14,541 bases of DNA from Burkholderiales bacterium (GTDB taxonomy: Bacteria > Pseudomonadota > Gammaproteobacteria > Burkholderiales > Burkholderiaceae_C), in the NCBI GenBank assembly GCA_013205525.1, contig JABMMR010000164.1:1-14541 (forward strand), given 5' to 3'. Positions within the stretch are counted from its first letter, which is position 1, and every line of letters begins with the position of its first letter. Positions 1-7,929 of this stretch are shown piece after piece. Under the pieces are notes generated by a model. The model saw only the letters and a program-made list of their open reading frames with translations, ran no database searches and was not told where the DNA came from. The translations under genes were made by a program, and so were the position numbers.

Positions 1-1
1 C

Positions 2-1699
2 AACTATGTGCTGATGAGCTATGGCGATGGCGCGGTCATGGGTGTGCCCGCGCATGATGAGCGTGATTTTGCTTTTGCCCTTAAATACCAGTTGCCCATC
101 AAGCAAGTGGTGTCTGTCAAAGGCCAAAGCTTTAACGACAATGCTTGGCAAGACTGGTACGCCACCAAAGACGGTGTTTGCGTCAACTCCGGCAAGCTCG
201 ACGGACTGAATTTCAAGCCAGCCGTCACCCAAGTGGCCGAACTTCTCATAGCCAAAGGCTTGGGCGAAAAAAAAACCACGTGGCGTTTGCGCGACTGGGG
301 CGTGAGCCGCCAGCGTTATTGGGGCACGCCTATTCCCATCATCCATTGCGATGCGCATGGCGCTGTGCCGGTGCCTGAAAAAGATTTGCCGGTTGTATTG
401 CCGCAAGACTGCATTCCTGACGGCTCGGGAAATCCGCTGCACAAGCATGAAGGTTTTCATAAAGGTGTGGTTTGTCCCACTTGTGGCAAAGCCGCGAGGC
501 GCGAGACCGACACCATGGACACGTTTGTAGATTCGTCGTGGTACTTCATGCGTTACTGCGACCCCAGCAATACCCAAGCCATGGTGGGCGAAGGTACGCA
601 GTACTGGATGCGCGACGCGCAACACGCCACGGGTGGCAGCGGCATGGACCAGTACATCGGTGGTGTTGAGCACGCCATTTTGCATTTGCTGTACGCGCGT
701 TTTTGGACCAAGGTGATGCGCGACCTGGGTTTGGTGAAGGTGGATGAGCCTTTCACCAAACTGCTTACCCAAGGCATGGTGCTCAACCATATTTACTCAC
801 GCAAGGGCGACAAGGGCGGCATCGAATATTTTTGGCCCCACGAGGTGCAAGACCAATATGATGCCAGTGGCAAGGTGATGGGCGCAGTGCTCAAAGTCGT
901 CAAAGGTGATTTGCCTGCGGGCACGCCCATCGTCTATGAAGGCGTGGGCACCATGAGCAAGAGCAAAAACAATGGCGTCGATCCGCAAGACCTGATCGAG
1001 CGCTATGGCGCTGACACTGCGCGCTTGTACACCATGTTCACCGCGCCGCCCGAAGCGACACTCGAGTGGAACGACGCAGGCGTGGAGGGAAGCTTTCGCT
1101 TTTTGCGTCGGGTTTGGGGCTTCGCCGTCAAGCATGAAGTCACCATCAAGTCGGCAGTTCAGAGCCCTGTGAGCGCTCTCACACTCCGCAAAGAGGCCAC
1201 CGACCTGCGCCGCGACATGCATTTGGTGCTCAAGCAAGTCAGCTACGACTACGAACGCATGCAATACAACACCGTGGTGTCGGGTTGTATGAAACTGCTG
1301 AATGCCTTGGAAGACTTCAAAACCAATGGCAGCCCAGGCGATCAGGCGGTGTTGTGCGAAGGCGCGTCGGTTTTGCTGCGCACGCTGTATCCCGCGTGCC
1401 CGCACATCAGCGCCTATTTGTGGACCGAGTTGGGTTTCGCCGTGCGCGACGGCGATGTGTTGGACACAGCATGGCCCGAGGTGGATGAAGCGGCCTTGCT
1501 GCGCGACCAAATTGAACTTATGCTGCAAGTCAACGGCAAATTGCGCGGCGCGATTTCAGTACCCGCCAACGCCAGCAAAGAAGACATAGAGCAAGCCGCT
1601 TTGTCCAGCGAGGCGTTCCTTAAACAGGCCCAAGGCGCGGCGCACCAAAAAGTGATTGTGGTGCCAGGTCGTTTGGTCAACATAGTGATGGCTGCATGA
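2..1699 (+). CDS. leuS: Leucyl-tRNA synthetase, C-terminal ~565 residues (5' end outside window)
   Basis: Class I aminoacyl-tRNA synthetase that charges tRNA-Leu in the cytoplasm. The reading frame is open to the window edge (first full codon at 2, residues N-Y-V-L-M), so roughly 300 N-terminal residues including the HIGH motif are missing; E. coli LeuRS is about 860 aa. The visible part begins in the CP1 editing domain ([14 protein letters not shown]), continues with [10 protein letters not shown], a CPTC zinc-ribbon pair, [19 protein letters not shown] and [16 protein letters not shown] of the catalytic core, then the KMSKS loop, the anticodon-binding helical domain and the small C-terminal domain ([11 protein letters not shown]). 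The KMSKS loop reads [12 protein letters not shown] (950-985): the first Lys is Thr but the catalytic second Lys is kept. An A9 tract at 267-275 encodes E-K-K-T. The stop overlaps the lptE start in ATGA. Confidence 0.98.
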   Translation, partial: NYVLMSYGDGAVMGVPAHDERDFAFALKYQLPIKQVVSVKGQSFNDNAWQDWYATKDGVCVNSGKLDGLNFKPAVTQVAELLIAKGLGEKKTTWRLRDWGVSRQRYWGTPIPIIHCDAHGAVPVPEKDLPVVLPQDCIPDGSGNPLHKHEGFHKGVVCPTCGKAARRETDTMDTFVDSSWYFMRYCDPSNTQAMVGEGTQYWMRDAQHATGGSGMDQYIGGVEHAILHLLYARFWTKVMRDLGLVKVDEPFTKLLTQGMVLNHIYSRKGDKGGIEYFWPHEVQDQYDASGKVMGAVLKVVKGDLPAGTPIVYEGVGTMSKSKNNGVDPQDLIERYGADTARLYTMFTAPPEATLEWNDAGVEGSFRFLRRVWGFAVKHEVTIKSAVQSPVSALTLRKEATDLRRDMHLVLKQVSYDYERMQYNTVVSGCMKLLNALEDFKTNGSPGDQAVLCEGASVLLRTLYPACPHISAYLWTELGFAVRDGDVLDTAWPEVDEAALLRDQIELMLQVNGKLRGAISVPANASKEDIEQAALSSEAFLKQAQGAAHQKVIVVPGRLVNIVMAA

Positions 1700-2196
1700 T
1701 GCAACGACGCGTTTTTACTTCTGGTGCGGTCTTATCAGGTTTGAGCGCTTGTGGGTTTCAGCTGCGCAAAGCGCCCGATTACCCGTTTCGCACGCTCTAC
1801 AGCGGCCTGCCTGAAGCCTCGGTATTTGGCCAAGAACTCAAGCGCAATATCTCTGGCTCTGGCCGGGTAGAGGTCATCAGCGACCCCAAGCAAGTCGAGC
1901 GTGCCGATGTGATTTTCGATTTATTGCTTGAATTACCCGAGAAAGTCGTTCTCAGCCGCACCTCGGCCGGCGCGGTGCGTGAGTTTCAACTGCGCTTTCG
2001 AATTCTCTTCAAGCTGCGCGCGCGGGACGGCATCGAGCTGATTCCCGATACCGAGTTGGTGCAAGAGCGCGACATCAGTTTTAACGAAAATTCGGCCTTG
2101 TCAAAAGAAACCGAAGAAGGTTTGCTTTACCGCGATATGCGTTCCGACTTGGTGCAGCAGGTGTTACGTCGACTGGCCGTGGTGCGCATGCCCTAG
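1696..2196 (+). CDS. lptE: LPS-assembly lipoprotein LptE
   Basis: Outer-membrane lipoprotein that plugs and assists LptD in placing lipopolysaccharide in the outer leaflet. The 166 aa product starts with a short lipoprotein signal: MMQRR basic n-region, a small-residue hydrophobic stretch, then a lipobox L-S-A-C with the lipidated Cys at residue 19, followed by GFQLR, the typical first residues of mature LptE. The body has the alternating strand pattern of the family ([22 protein letters not shown]) and ends [15 protein letters not shown], a family-like C-terminal helix. The start ATG at 1696 overlaps the leuS stop; an immediately following ATG at 1699 is an equally possible start. The leuS-lptE-holA order is widely conserved in proteobacteria and supports the call. 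Confidence 0.93.
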   Translation: MMQRRVFTSGAVLSGLSACGFQLRKAPDYPFRTLYSGLPEASVFGQELKRNISGSGRVEVISDPKQVERADVIFDLLLELPEKVVLSRTSAGAVREFQLRFRILFKLRARDGIELIPDTELVQERDISFNENSALSKETEEGLLYRDMRSDLVQQVLRRLAVVRMP

Positions 2197-2203
2197 GCCT
2201 TGT

Positions 2204-3256
2204 ATGCAACTCACCACGGCGCGTCTGATCGAACAATTGTCGCAAGACCTGCGTCAGCTCTATACCTTGCATGGCGATGAAGCCTTGTTGTTGCAAGAGG
2301 CGGCTGATGCGATTCGGGCCAGCGCAAGGGCGCAAGGATTCTTAGAGCGTCATGTATTTACTGTGGCGGGCGCGCATTTCGATTGGAGTGAGGTCGAGTC
2401 TGCCTGCGCTGCCATGAGTTTGTTTGCCGACAAACAGCTCATCGATATCCGCATACCCTCGGGCAAGCCCGGCAAAGACGGCAGCGAAGCCTTGCAACGC
2501 ATTGCCCAGACCTGCGTGGGCAACGATGGCGTGTTGGTCTTGGTGTCATTGCCCCGTTTAGACAAAGCCGCCAAATCGTCGGGCTGGTTCACCGCTTTAG
2601 ATACAAACGGTATCAGCTTGCCGATCGATCCGGTTGAGCGTGCCGCCTTGCCGGCCTGGATTGCGCAGCGCTTGGCCTTGCAGCAGCAACGGGTGCTGGC
2701 GGGCGAAGAGGGTCAGCGCAGTTTGCAGTTTTTCGCTGACAGGGTAGAGGGTAATTTGCTGGCCGCCCATCAAGAAATTCAAAAGCTTGCCTTGCTTTAC
2801 CCAACGCAGGAGTTGAGTTTTGAGCAAATTGAAAACGCGGTGTTGAATGTGGCCCGCTTCAATGTGTTCAAGCTGAGCGAAACCGTGCTGGCCGGCCAAC
2901 ACCAAAGGGTGCAGCGCATGCTGGACGGCTTGCGGGCTGAAGGAACATCTGAGGTCTTGGTGCATTTCGCGCTGGCCGAAGATATTCGCGCGCTCAAACG
3001 TGTCAAGGATGCGGTGGCCAGCGGTCGGCCACTCCCCCAGGTGCTGCGTGAGCAACGCATTTGGGGTCCCAAAGAGCGTCTGTTCGAGCGGGTCTTGCCT
3101 AAACTGTCATCCGCCATGCTGGACCGCTTGTTGCTAGCCGCGCACCAAGTCGATGGGGTGGTCAAAGGTTTGCGGTTTGCCCAGTGGCCCAGCGACAGCT
3201 GGCAAGCCTTAGGCCGCTTGGCTTTGATGCTGAGCCGGGCCTGTCAGCCCGCGTGA
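2204..3256 (+). CDS. holA: DNA polymerase III subunit delta
   Basis: Delta subunit of the clamp-loader complex; it opens the beta sliding clamp at the replisome. The 350 aa product matches the usual size (E. coli 343 aa). The N-terminus carries the family signature [19 protein letters not shown] (HGDE at residues 23-26), followed by an AAA+-like fold with strand D-G-V-L-V-L-V-S-L and the clamp-interaction region. A middle helical part ([17 protein letters not shown]) and the C-terminal collar domain ([15 protein letters not shown] onward) complete the usual domain order. It starts 7 bases after lptE without a clear Shine-Dalgarno sequence, so it is probably translated with the leuS-lptE message. 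The stop codon lies inside a 12-base perfect palindrome just before proA. Confidence 0.96.
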   Translation: MQLTTARLIEQLSQDLRQLYTLHGDEALLLQEAADAIRASARAQGFLERHVFTVAGAHFDWSEVESACAAMSLFADKQLIDIRIPSGKPGKDGSEALQRIAQTCVGNDGVLVLVSLPRLDKAAKSSGWFTALDTNGISLPIDPVERAALPAWIAQRLALQQQRVLAGEEGQRSLQFFADRVEGNLLAAHQEIQKLALLYPTQELSFEQIENAVLNVARFNVFKLSETVLAGQHQRVQRMLDGLRAEGTSEVLVHFALAEDIRALKRVKDAVASGRPLPQVLREQRIWGPKERLFERVLPKLSSAMLDRLLLAAHQVDGVVKGLRFAQWPSDSWQALGRLALMLSRACQPA

Positions 3257-3266
3257 GTCGCGACTC
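3255..3266. promoter_or_regulatory. 12-base perfect palindrome GAGTCGCGACTC before proA
   Basis: A perfect self-complementary 12-mer spans the holA stop codon and ends 15 bases before the proA ATG, 3 bases upstream of a -10-like CAAAAT (3270-3275). As RNA it could form only a 4-bp stem with a tetraloop and has no T run, so it does not look like a terminator. A dimeric DNA-binding protein site over the proA promoter is possible but unproven; chance occurrence is not excluded. Confidence 0.3.
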
Positions 3267-3281
3267 TGCCAAAATCAGGCC

Positions 3282-4562
3282 ATGAATGCGCGTTCCATCC
3301 CCGAACTGATGCAGGCCTTGGGCCAGCAGGCCAAAGTGGCCAGCGCTGCCATGGCCAAGGCCAGCGCCGCCCATAAAAGCACGGCTCTAAGGCATCTGGC
3401 CGCACGGCTGAGGCAAGACGCCGCCGCCCTGCTCAAAGCCAACCAACAAGACTTGGAGCGCGCCCAAGCCACGGGTTTAGACGGGCCCATGCTTGACCGC
3501 TTGAAACTCAGCCCCGCGATTTTGGAGACCTGCGCGCTGGGTTGCGAACAACTCGCCGCCATGCCCGACATCATTGGCAGCATCACCGGCATGACGCAGC
3601 AACCCAGCGGTATTCGGGTGGGACAAATGCGTGTGCCCCTTGGCGTGTTTGGCATGATTTACGAGAGCCGCCCCAACGTCACCATCGAGGCCGCGTCACT
3701 CGCCATCAAGAGCGGCAACGCCTGCATCTTGCGCGGCGGCTCGGAAGCGATTGAGTCCAACAAAGCCTTGGCCGCACGGGTGCAACAAGCCTTGGCCGAG
3801 GCGGGTTTGCCGAGTGATGCGGTGCAACTTGTGCCCACCACCGACCGCGCGGCCGTGGGTGAACTCATCACCATGCCCCAGTATGTGGATGTGGTCATCC
3901 CGCGCGGCGGCAAGGGCTTGATAGAGCGCATCAGCCGTGACGCCAAGGTGCCGGTCATCAAACACTTGGACGGCAACTGTCACACCTATGTGGACGACCC
4001 TTGTGATCTGGACATGGCGCTTGCTGTGGTGGACAACGCCAAAACCCAAAAATACAGCCCGTGCAATGCCACCGAAGGCCTGCTGGTGGCGCGTGGCGTG
4101 GCAGCAGAGTTTTTGCCTCGCATCGGTGCGGTGTTTGCCCACAAAGGCGTGGAAATGCGTTGCTGCCCCGAGGCCAAAGCCTTGCTGGCAGGCGTGGCTG
4201 GCGCGGTGCTGACCGACGCCTGCGAGCAAGATTGGTTCGACGAGTATTTGGCGGCCATCATCAGCATCAAGGTGGTGGGCGGCGTGGACGAAGCGATTAC
4301 CCATATCAACCACTACAGCAGCCACCACACCGACGCCATCCTGACCCTGAATCATGTCAACAGCCAACGCTTTTTGCGCGAGGTGGATTCAGCCAGCGTG
4401 ATGGTTAACGCCAGCACCCGTTTTGCCGATGGTTTTGAGTTTGGCTTGGGCGCAGAAATTGGTATCTCTACCGACAAGTTCCATGCGCGTGGGCCGGTGG
4501 GCATTGAGGGTCTTACCTCTTTGAAATATGTAGTATTGGGGGCGGGGGAAGTGCGGGGTTGA
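3282..4562 (+). CDS. proA: Gamma-glutamyl phosphate reductase (glutamate-5-semialdehyde dehydrogenase)
   Basis: Second enzyme of proline biosynthesis: NADPH-dependent reduction of gamma-glutamyl phosphate to glutamate-5-semialdehyde in the cytoplasm. The 426 aa product is close to the usual length (E. coli 417). Visible motifs of the ALDH-like fold: [19 protein letters not shown] (116-134), the cofactor region [28 protein letters not shown] (208-217), the family signature [14 protein letters not shown] (225-238), and the catalytic cysteine C261 in [13 protein letters not shown]. It ends [14 protein letters not shown] ([19 protein letters not shown]), as ProA does. The start ATG at 3282 has no Shine-Dalgarno sequence, but CAAAAT lies exactly six bases before it, so a leaderless transcript is possible. 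proB is not in the window. gshA follows after 51 bases. Confidence 0.98.
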   Translation: MNARSIPELMQALGQQAKVASAAMAKASAAHKSTALRHLAARLRQDAAALLKANQQDLERAQATGLDGPMLDRLKLSPAILETCALGCEQLAAMPDIIGSITGMTQQPSGIRVGQMRVPLGVFGMIYESRPNVTIEAASLAIKSGNACILRGGSEAIESNKALAARVQQALAEAGLPSDAVQLVPTTDRAAVGELITMPQYVDVVIPRGGKGLIERISRDAKVPVIKHLDGNCHTYVDDPCDLDMALAVVDNAKTQKYSPCNATEGLLVARGVAAEFLPRIGAVFAHKGVEMRCCPEAKALLAGVAGAVLTDACEQDWFDEYLAAIISIKVVGGVDEAITHINHYSSHHTDAILTLNHVNSQRFLREVDSASVMVNASTRFADGFEFGLGAEIGISTDKFHARGPVGIEGLTSLKYVVLGAGEVRG

Positions 4563-4587
4563 AGCTGTCAGAATCACCCCCATATTT
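4559..4587 (+). promoter_or_regulatory. Candidate sigma70 promoter for gshA
   Basis: TTGAAG at 4559-4564 (4/6 to TTGACA) and CATATT at 4582-4587 (4/6 to TATAAT) are separated by a 17-base spacer. Transcription would start near 4594 and leave a ~20-base pyrimidine-rich leader (CTTACTCTTACCC) without a Shine-Dalgarno motif. The -35 element overlaps the proA stop codon. Weak consensus match; co-transcription from proA is the alternative. Confidence 0.3.
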
Positions 4588-4613
4588 AAACCTTACTCTT
4601 ACCCAACGACTCC

Positions 4614-5909
4614 ATGGTTCCTCACCTCATCACTGCGCTCACTGGCCCTATCAACGAGCTCGAGCAGCGCATCCTCGACTCCATGCCGGCCATCGAGCGC
4701 TGGTTTCGCATGGAGTGGATGGAGCACACACCGCCTTTTTACAGTTCGGTAGACATCCGCAACGCGGGTTTCAAGCTCGCCCCTGTGGACACCAACCTCT
4801 ACCCCGGTGGCTGGAATAACCTCACCAATGAAATGCTCCCACTGGCGGTGCAAGCGGCCATGGTGGCCATCGAAAAAATTTGCCCTGAAGCGCGCAACCT
4901 GTTGCTGATTCCCGAGAACCACACCCGCAACACTTTTTACCTAAGCAATGTGGCACAGTTGGCGCGCATCTTCAATATGGCGGGGCTGAATGTGCGCGTT
5001 GGCTCTATCAACCCCGAAATCAAAGAAGACACTGCCATTGACTTGCCCAACGGCGAAACTGTCAAACTCGAGCCAGTCATTCGCAACAAAACCCGCTTGG
5101 GGCTGAAAGACTTCGACCCCTGCACGATTTTGCTCAACAACGACCTGAGTGCAGGCATCCCCGGTATCTTGGAAGACCTGCACGAGCAGTATTTGTTGCC
5201 GCCCTTGCATGCGGGCTGGAGTGTGCGCCGAAAAAGCCAGCATTTCGCCTACTATGAGGAAGTGGCCAAGCGCTTCAGCAAATTGCTGGGCATAGACCCT
5301 TGGCTGATCAACCCCATGTTCACCCAATGCGGTGAGGTGAACTTTGTAGAAGGTACCGGCATGGAATGCCTGACCACCAATGTGGACATGATGCTCACGA
5401 AAATTAGGCGCAAATACAAAGAATTTGGCATCCATGAAAAGCCGTTTGTCATTGTCAAGGCCGACAACGGCACTTACGGCATGGGCATCATGACGGTGCG
5501 CAGCGTCGCCGATTTGGAAGTGCTGAACCGCAAAACCCGCAACAAAATGAGCGTGGTCAAAGACGGCCAAGAGGTCAACCAAGTCATCATCCAAGAGGGT
5601 GTGCTGACCAACGAGCACATCAACGAAGCCGTGGCCGAGCCGGTGGTCTACATGATGGACCGCTATGTGGTGGGTGGCTTTTACCGCGTGCATGCGGATC
5701 GCGGGGTAGACGAAAACCTGAACGCCCCAGGCTCCAGTTTTGTGCCTTTGGCTTTTGAGCAAAGCGCGCATACGCCCCAGCCTGGCATGAAGCCAGGCGT
5801 GAGTTTGCCCAACCGTTTCTATATGTACGGTGTGATTGCCCGCCTAGCCATGTTGGCTGCAAGCTACGAAATGGAGCAAACCGACCCCAATGCCGAGGTC
5901 TACGAATAA
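4614..5909 (+). CDS. gshA: Glutamate-cysteine ligase, Acidithiobacillus/betaproteobacterial type
   Basis: First step of glutathione synthesis: ATP-dependent joining of the glutamate gamma-carboxyl to cysteine. The 431 aa protein does not resemble the ~518 aa E. coli GshA; it fits the separate family first described from Acidithiobacillus (Thiobacillus) ferrooxidans. Characteristic stretches are ERWFRMEWMEHTPPFY (28-43), VDIRNAGFKLAPVDTNLYPG (46-65), LLLIPENHTRN (96-106), and an ATP-grasp-like phosphate loop FVIVKADNGTYGMGIM (278-293) with K282. The start ATG at 4614 gives the family-typical N-terminus MVPHLITALTGPINELE. It sits 51 bases after proA and is separated from gshB, the second pathway enzyme, by kup. 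It is likely transcribed with proA or from the weak promoter noted before it. Confidence 0.95.
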   Translation: MVPHLITALTGPINELEQRILDSMPAIERWFRMEWMEHTPPFYSSVDIRNAGFKLAPVDTNLYPGGWNNLTNEMLPLAVQAAMVAIEKICPEARNLLLIPENHTRNTFYLSNVAQLARIFNMAGLNVRVGSINPEIKEDTAIDLPNGETVKLEPVIRNKTRLGLKDFDPCTILLNNDLSAGIPGILEDLHEQYLLPPLHAGWSVRRKSQHFAYYEEVAKRFSKLLGIDPWLINPMFTQCGEVNFVEGTGMECLTTNVDMMLTKIRRKYKEFGIHEKPFVIVKADNGTYGMGIMTVRSVADLEVLNRKTRNKMSVVKDGQEVNQVIIQEGVLTNEHINEAVAEPVVYMMDRYVVGGFYRVHADRGVDENLNAPGSSFVPLAFEQSAHTPQPGMKPGVSLPNRFYMYGVIARLAMLAASYEMEQTDPNAEVYE

Positions 5910-5962
5910 CAAAGCATGCCTATGCTGCACTGCAAAATAGGTAAACTCTGCGCAATTAAATA

Positions 5963-5998
5963 ATGGGTGGAGAGGCGATCAGCCGATTCATAGGCTGA
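5963..5998 (+). CDS. Possible 11-codon upstream ORF (leader peptide) coupled to kup
   Basis: ATG at 5963 opens an 11-residue frame, [11 protein letters not shown], whose TGA (5996-5998) overlaps the kup ATG in TGATG, the arrangement used for termination-reinitiation. Translating ribosomes would also melt the hairpin at 5978-5999. There is no Shine-Dalgarno motif before this ATG, and so short a frame can arise by chance, so confidence is low. Confidence 0.22.
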   Translation: MGGEAISRFIG

Positions 5999-5999
5999 T
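5978..5999 (+). promoter_or_regulatory. Hairpin enclosing the kup start codon
   Basis: The arms ATCAGCC (5978-5984) and GGCTGAT (5993-5999) are perfectly complementary with an 8-base loop (5985-5992). The A and U of the kup start codon are the last bases of the 3' arm. The only purine-rich Shine-Dalgarno candidate, GGAGAGG (5969-5975), lies just upstream of the stem and 22 bases from the ATG, much too far for direct use unless the hairpin forms and brings them together. The structure could either block or enable kup translation. Confidence 0.4.
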
Positions 6000-7881
6000 G
6001 AGCACTGCCAACGCAGATTCAAATAAATCTTCTCTTGCTGGTTTAACCTTAGGTGCGATTGGGGTTGTTTACGGGGACATAGGAACCAGTGTTCTTTACT
6101 CCATCAAAGAAGTGTTTGGCTCTGGCCATGTGGCGTTCACGCCCGACAATGTGATGGGAATCTTGTCCATTTTCTTCTGGACGCTGACTTTTATTGTTTC
6201 GCTTAAATATGTCATGTTGGTACTGCGCGCAGACAACAATGGCGAGGGTGGTTTGGTGGCCATGTTGGCGTTGGCCTCATCTTCCGTGCGCGACAAGCCA
6301 CGACTGCGTAATATTTTGTTGGTGGTGGGTATTTTTGGCACCTGCTTGTTTTATGGCGACGGCGTCATCACACCGGCTATTTCAGTTTTGTCGGCGGTAG
6401 AGGGTTTGGAGGTCATCTCACCCGACTTCAAGGGCTATGTGATCCCGCTCACCCTGATTATTTTGTTGGCATTGTTTTTGGTACAAAAGCGTGGCACAGC
6501 GGGTATTGGCAAGTTTTTTGGCCCCATCACCACGGTTTGGTTTATTGCTATTGCAGCTTTGGGCATTTACCACATCGCCAACAACCCCCATATTTTGTGG
6601 GCCATCAATCCTTATTACGCGGTGAAGTTCATGTGGGAGCAACCTGGCACCACCTTCTTGATTTTGGGCGCAGTGGTTTTGTGCGTCACTGGCGGTGAAG
6701 CCTTGTATGCCGACATGGGGCATTTCGGCAAAAAGCCTATTCGTTTGGCTTGGTTTGGCTTGGTCATGCCTTGTTTGACCCTGAACTATTTTGGCCAAGG
6801 CGCTTTGCTGCTGAACGAACCCGAGGCAGTGAAAAACCCCTTCTACAACATGGCGCCCGATTGGGCCTTGATTCCTTTGGTGATCTTGGCCACCGCCGCC
6901 ACCGTGATTGCCTCGCAAGCGCTGATCACAGGTGCTTTCAGCGTCACCAAGCAAGTCATTCAGCTGGGGTTTTTGCCGCGCCTGCAAATCCAACACACCA
7001 GTGAGAAAGACACCGGACAGATTTATATGCCTTTTGTGAATTGGGGTTTGTTTGTGTTCATTGTGTTGGCCGTGGTGATGTTCAAGAGCTCCAGCAACTT
7101 GGCGGCGGCTTACGGTATCGCGGTGTGTACCGATATGCTGATCACGACAATTTTGACGTTTTTCGTGATTCGCTACGCATGGAAGTACCCGCTGTGGCTG
7201 TGCATCAGCGCCACTTCTGTGTTCTTGGTGGTTGACTTGGCGTTTTGGGGCTCAAACATGCTTAAACTTGCCCACGGGGGCTGGTTCCCTTTGTTCCTCG
7301 GCGGCATGATTTTGATATTGATGCTCACCTGGCGTGACGGTCGTGCTTTGTTGCACCACAAGACCCGCGACGAGGCCATAGACTTGTTATCGTTTTTGGA
7401 TGCCTTGTTCATTGCGCCACCTACCCGTGTGGAGGGAACCGCGGTGTTTCTCACCGCGGAAGACGGCATCGTGCCCAACGCCTTGTTGCACAACTTAAAA
7501 CACAACAAGGTGCTGCATGCGCAAAACCTGTTTGTGTCGGTGCGCAGCCATGAAGTGCCTTGGATTGCCAACGACAATCGCATTGAGTTCATAGATTTGG
7601 GCCACCAGTGTTGGCAGGTCATGATCCACTATGGCTTCAAAGACGACCCCGATGTGCCTGGCGCCCTGTCTTTGCTGAAAGGCCAAGTGGGTGAAATCCA
7701 CCCCATGAGCACCAGCTATTTCCTCTCACGCGACAGCATCGTGCCCACCGTGGGTGGTGGCATGGCGCAGTGGCGGGAAAAGCTGTTTGCCCAGATGTAC
7801 CTCAACGCCAGTGCGGCGGCAGACTTCCTTAACCTGCCTAGCAATTCGGTGATTGAAATGGGCAGCAAGATAGAAATTTAA
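5998..7881 (+). CDS. kup: Low-affinity potassium transporter Kup (KUP/HAK/KT family)
   Basis: Inner-membrane K+ uptake permease, thought to be proton-coupled. The 627 aa length is normal (E. coli Kup 622). The N-terminus has the family hallmark [19 protein letters not shown] (22-40), with V where many members have P (GTSPLY). Further signatures are [10 protein letters not shown] (76-85), [20 protein letters not shown] (118-137), [15 protein letters not shown] (230-244) and [11 protein letters not shown] (370-380). About twelve hydrophobic segments occupy residues 16-445; after [10 protein letters not shown] (443-452) a soluble cytoplasmic C-terminal region of ~180 residues follows. It is placed between the two glutathione genes. 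The ATG at 5998 was chosen because no ATG, GTG or TTG lies upstream in frame; an AUU at 5986, 10 bases after GGAGAGG, is an unorthodox alternative. Confidence 0.97.
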   Translation: MSTANADSNKSSLAGLTLGAIGVVYGDIGTSVLYSIKEVFGSGHVAFTPDNVMGILSIFFWTLTFIVSLKYVMLVLRADNNGEGGLVAMLALASSSVRDKPRLRNILLVVGIFGTCLFYGDGVITPAISVLSAVEGLEVISPDFKGYVIPLTLIILLALFLVQKRGTAGIGKFFGPITTVWFIAIAALGIYHIANNPHILWAINPYYAVKFMWEQPGTTFLILGAVVLCVTGGEALYADMGHFGKKPIRLAWFGLVMPCLTLNYFGQGALLLNEPEAVKNPFYNMAPDWALIPLVILATAATVIASQALITGAFSVTKQVIQLGFLPRLQIQHTSEKDTGQIYMPFVNWGLFVFIVLAVVMFKSSSNLAAAYGIAVCTDMLITTILTFFVIRYAWKYPLWLCISATSVFLVVDLAFWGSNMLKLAHGGWFPLFLGGMILILMLTWRDGRALLHHKTRDEAIDLLSFLDALFIAPPTRVEGTAVFLTAEDGIVPNALLHNLKHNKVLHAQNLFVSVRSHEVPWIANDNRIEFIDLGHQCWQVMIHYGFKDDPDVPGALSLLKGQVGEIHPMSTSYFLSRDSIVPTVGGGMAQWREKLFAQMYLNASAAADFLNLPSNSVIEMGSKIEI

Positions 7882-7887
7882 TCGCCG

Positions 7888-7908
7888 GGCGGGCGCATCT
7901 GGCCCGCC
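7888..7908 (+). terminator. GC-rich hairpin after kup, possible terminator
   Basis: The arms GGCGGGC (7888-7894) and GCCCGCC (7902-7908) enclose a 7-base loop, starting 6 bases after the kup stop. No T run follows, so this is not a canonical intrinsic terminator; it may be a 3'-end stabiliser, a weak terminator, or an operator upstream of gshB. Confidence 0.4.
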
Positions 7909-7929
7909 TGTGCTGGTAACCTAGGGCGT

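Noticed and set aside
797..1528. 243-codon minus-strand open frame inside leuS
   Set aside because: It is antisense to an intact, motif-rich synthetase gene; its translation is His/Gln/Ala-rich with no recognisable domain, as expected of shadow frames in GC-rich DNA.
3696..4367. 223-codon minus-strand open frame inside proA
   Set aside because: Opposite strand of a conserved enzyme, with no family motif and a His/Val/Gly-rich composition typical of shadow frames.
4941..5771. 276-codon minus-strand open frame inside gshA
   Set aside because: Long, but lies fully antisense to a well-supported gene, is very His/Val/Phe-rich, and has no ribosome-binding site or recognisable domain.
5911..5926. 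Small hairpin AGCAT/ATGCT after gshA as a terminator
   Set aside because: Only a 5-bp AT-containing stem with no T run after it; too weak to call.
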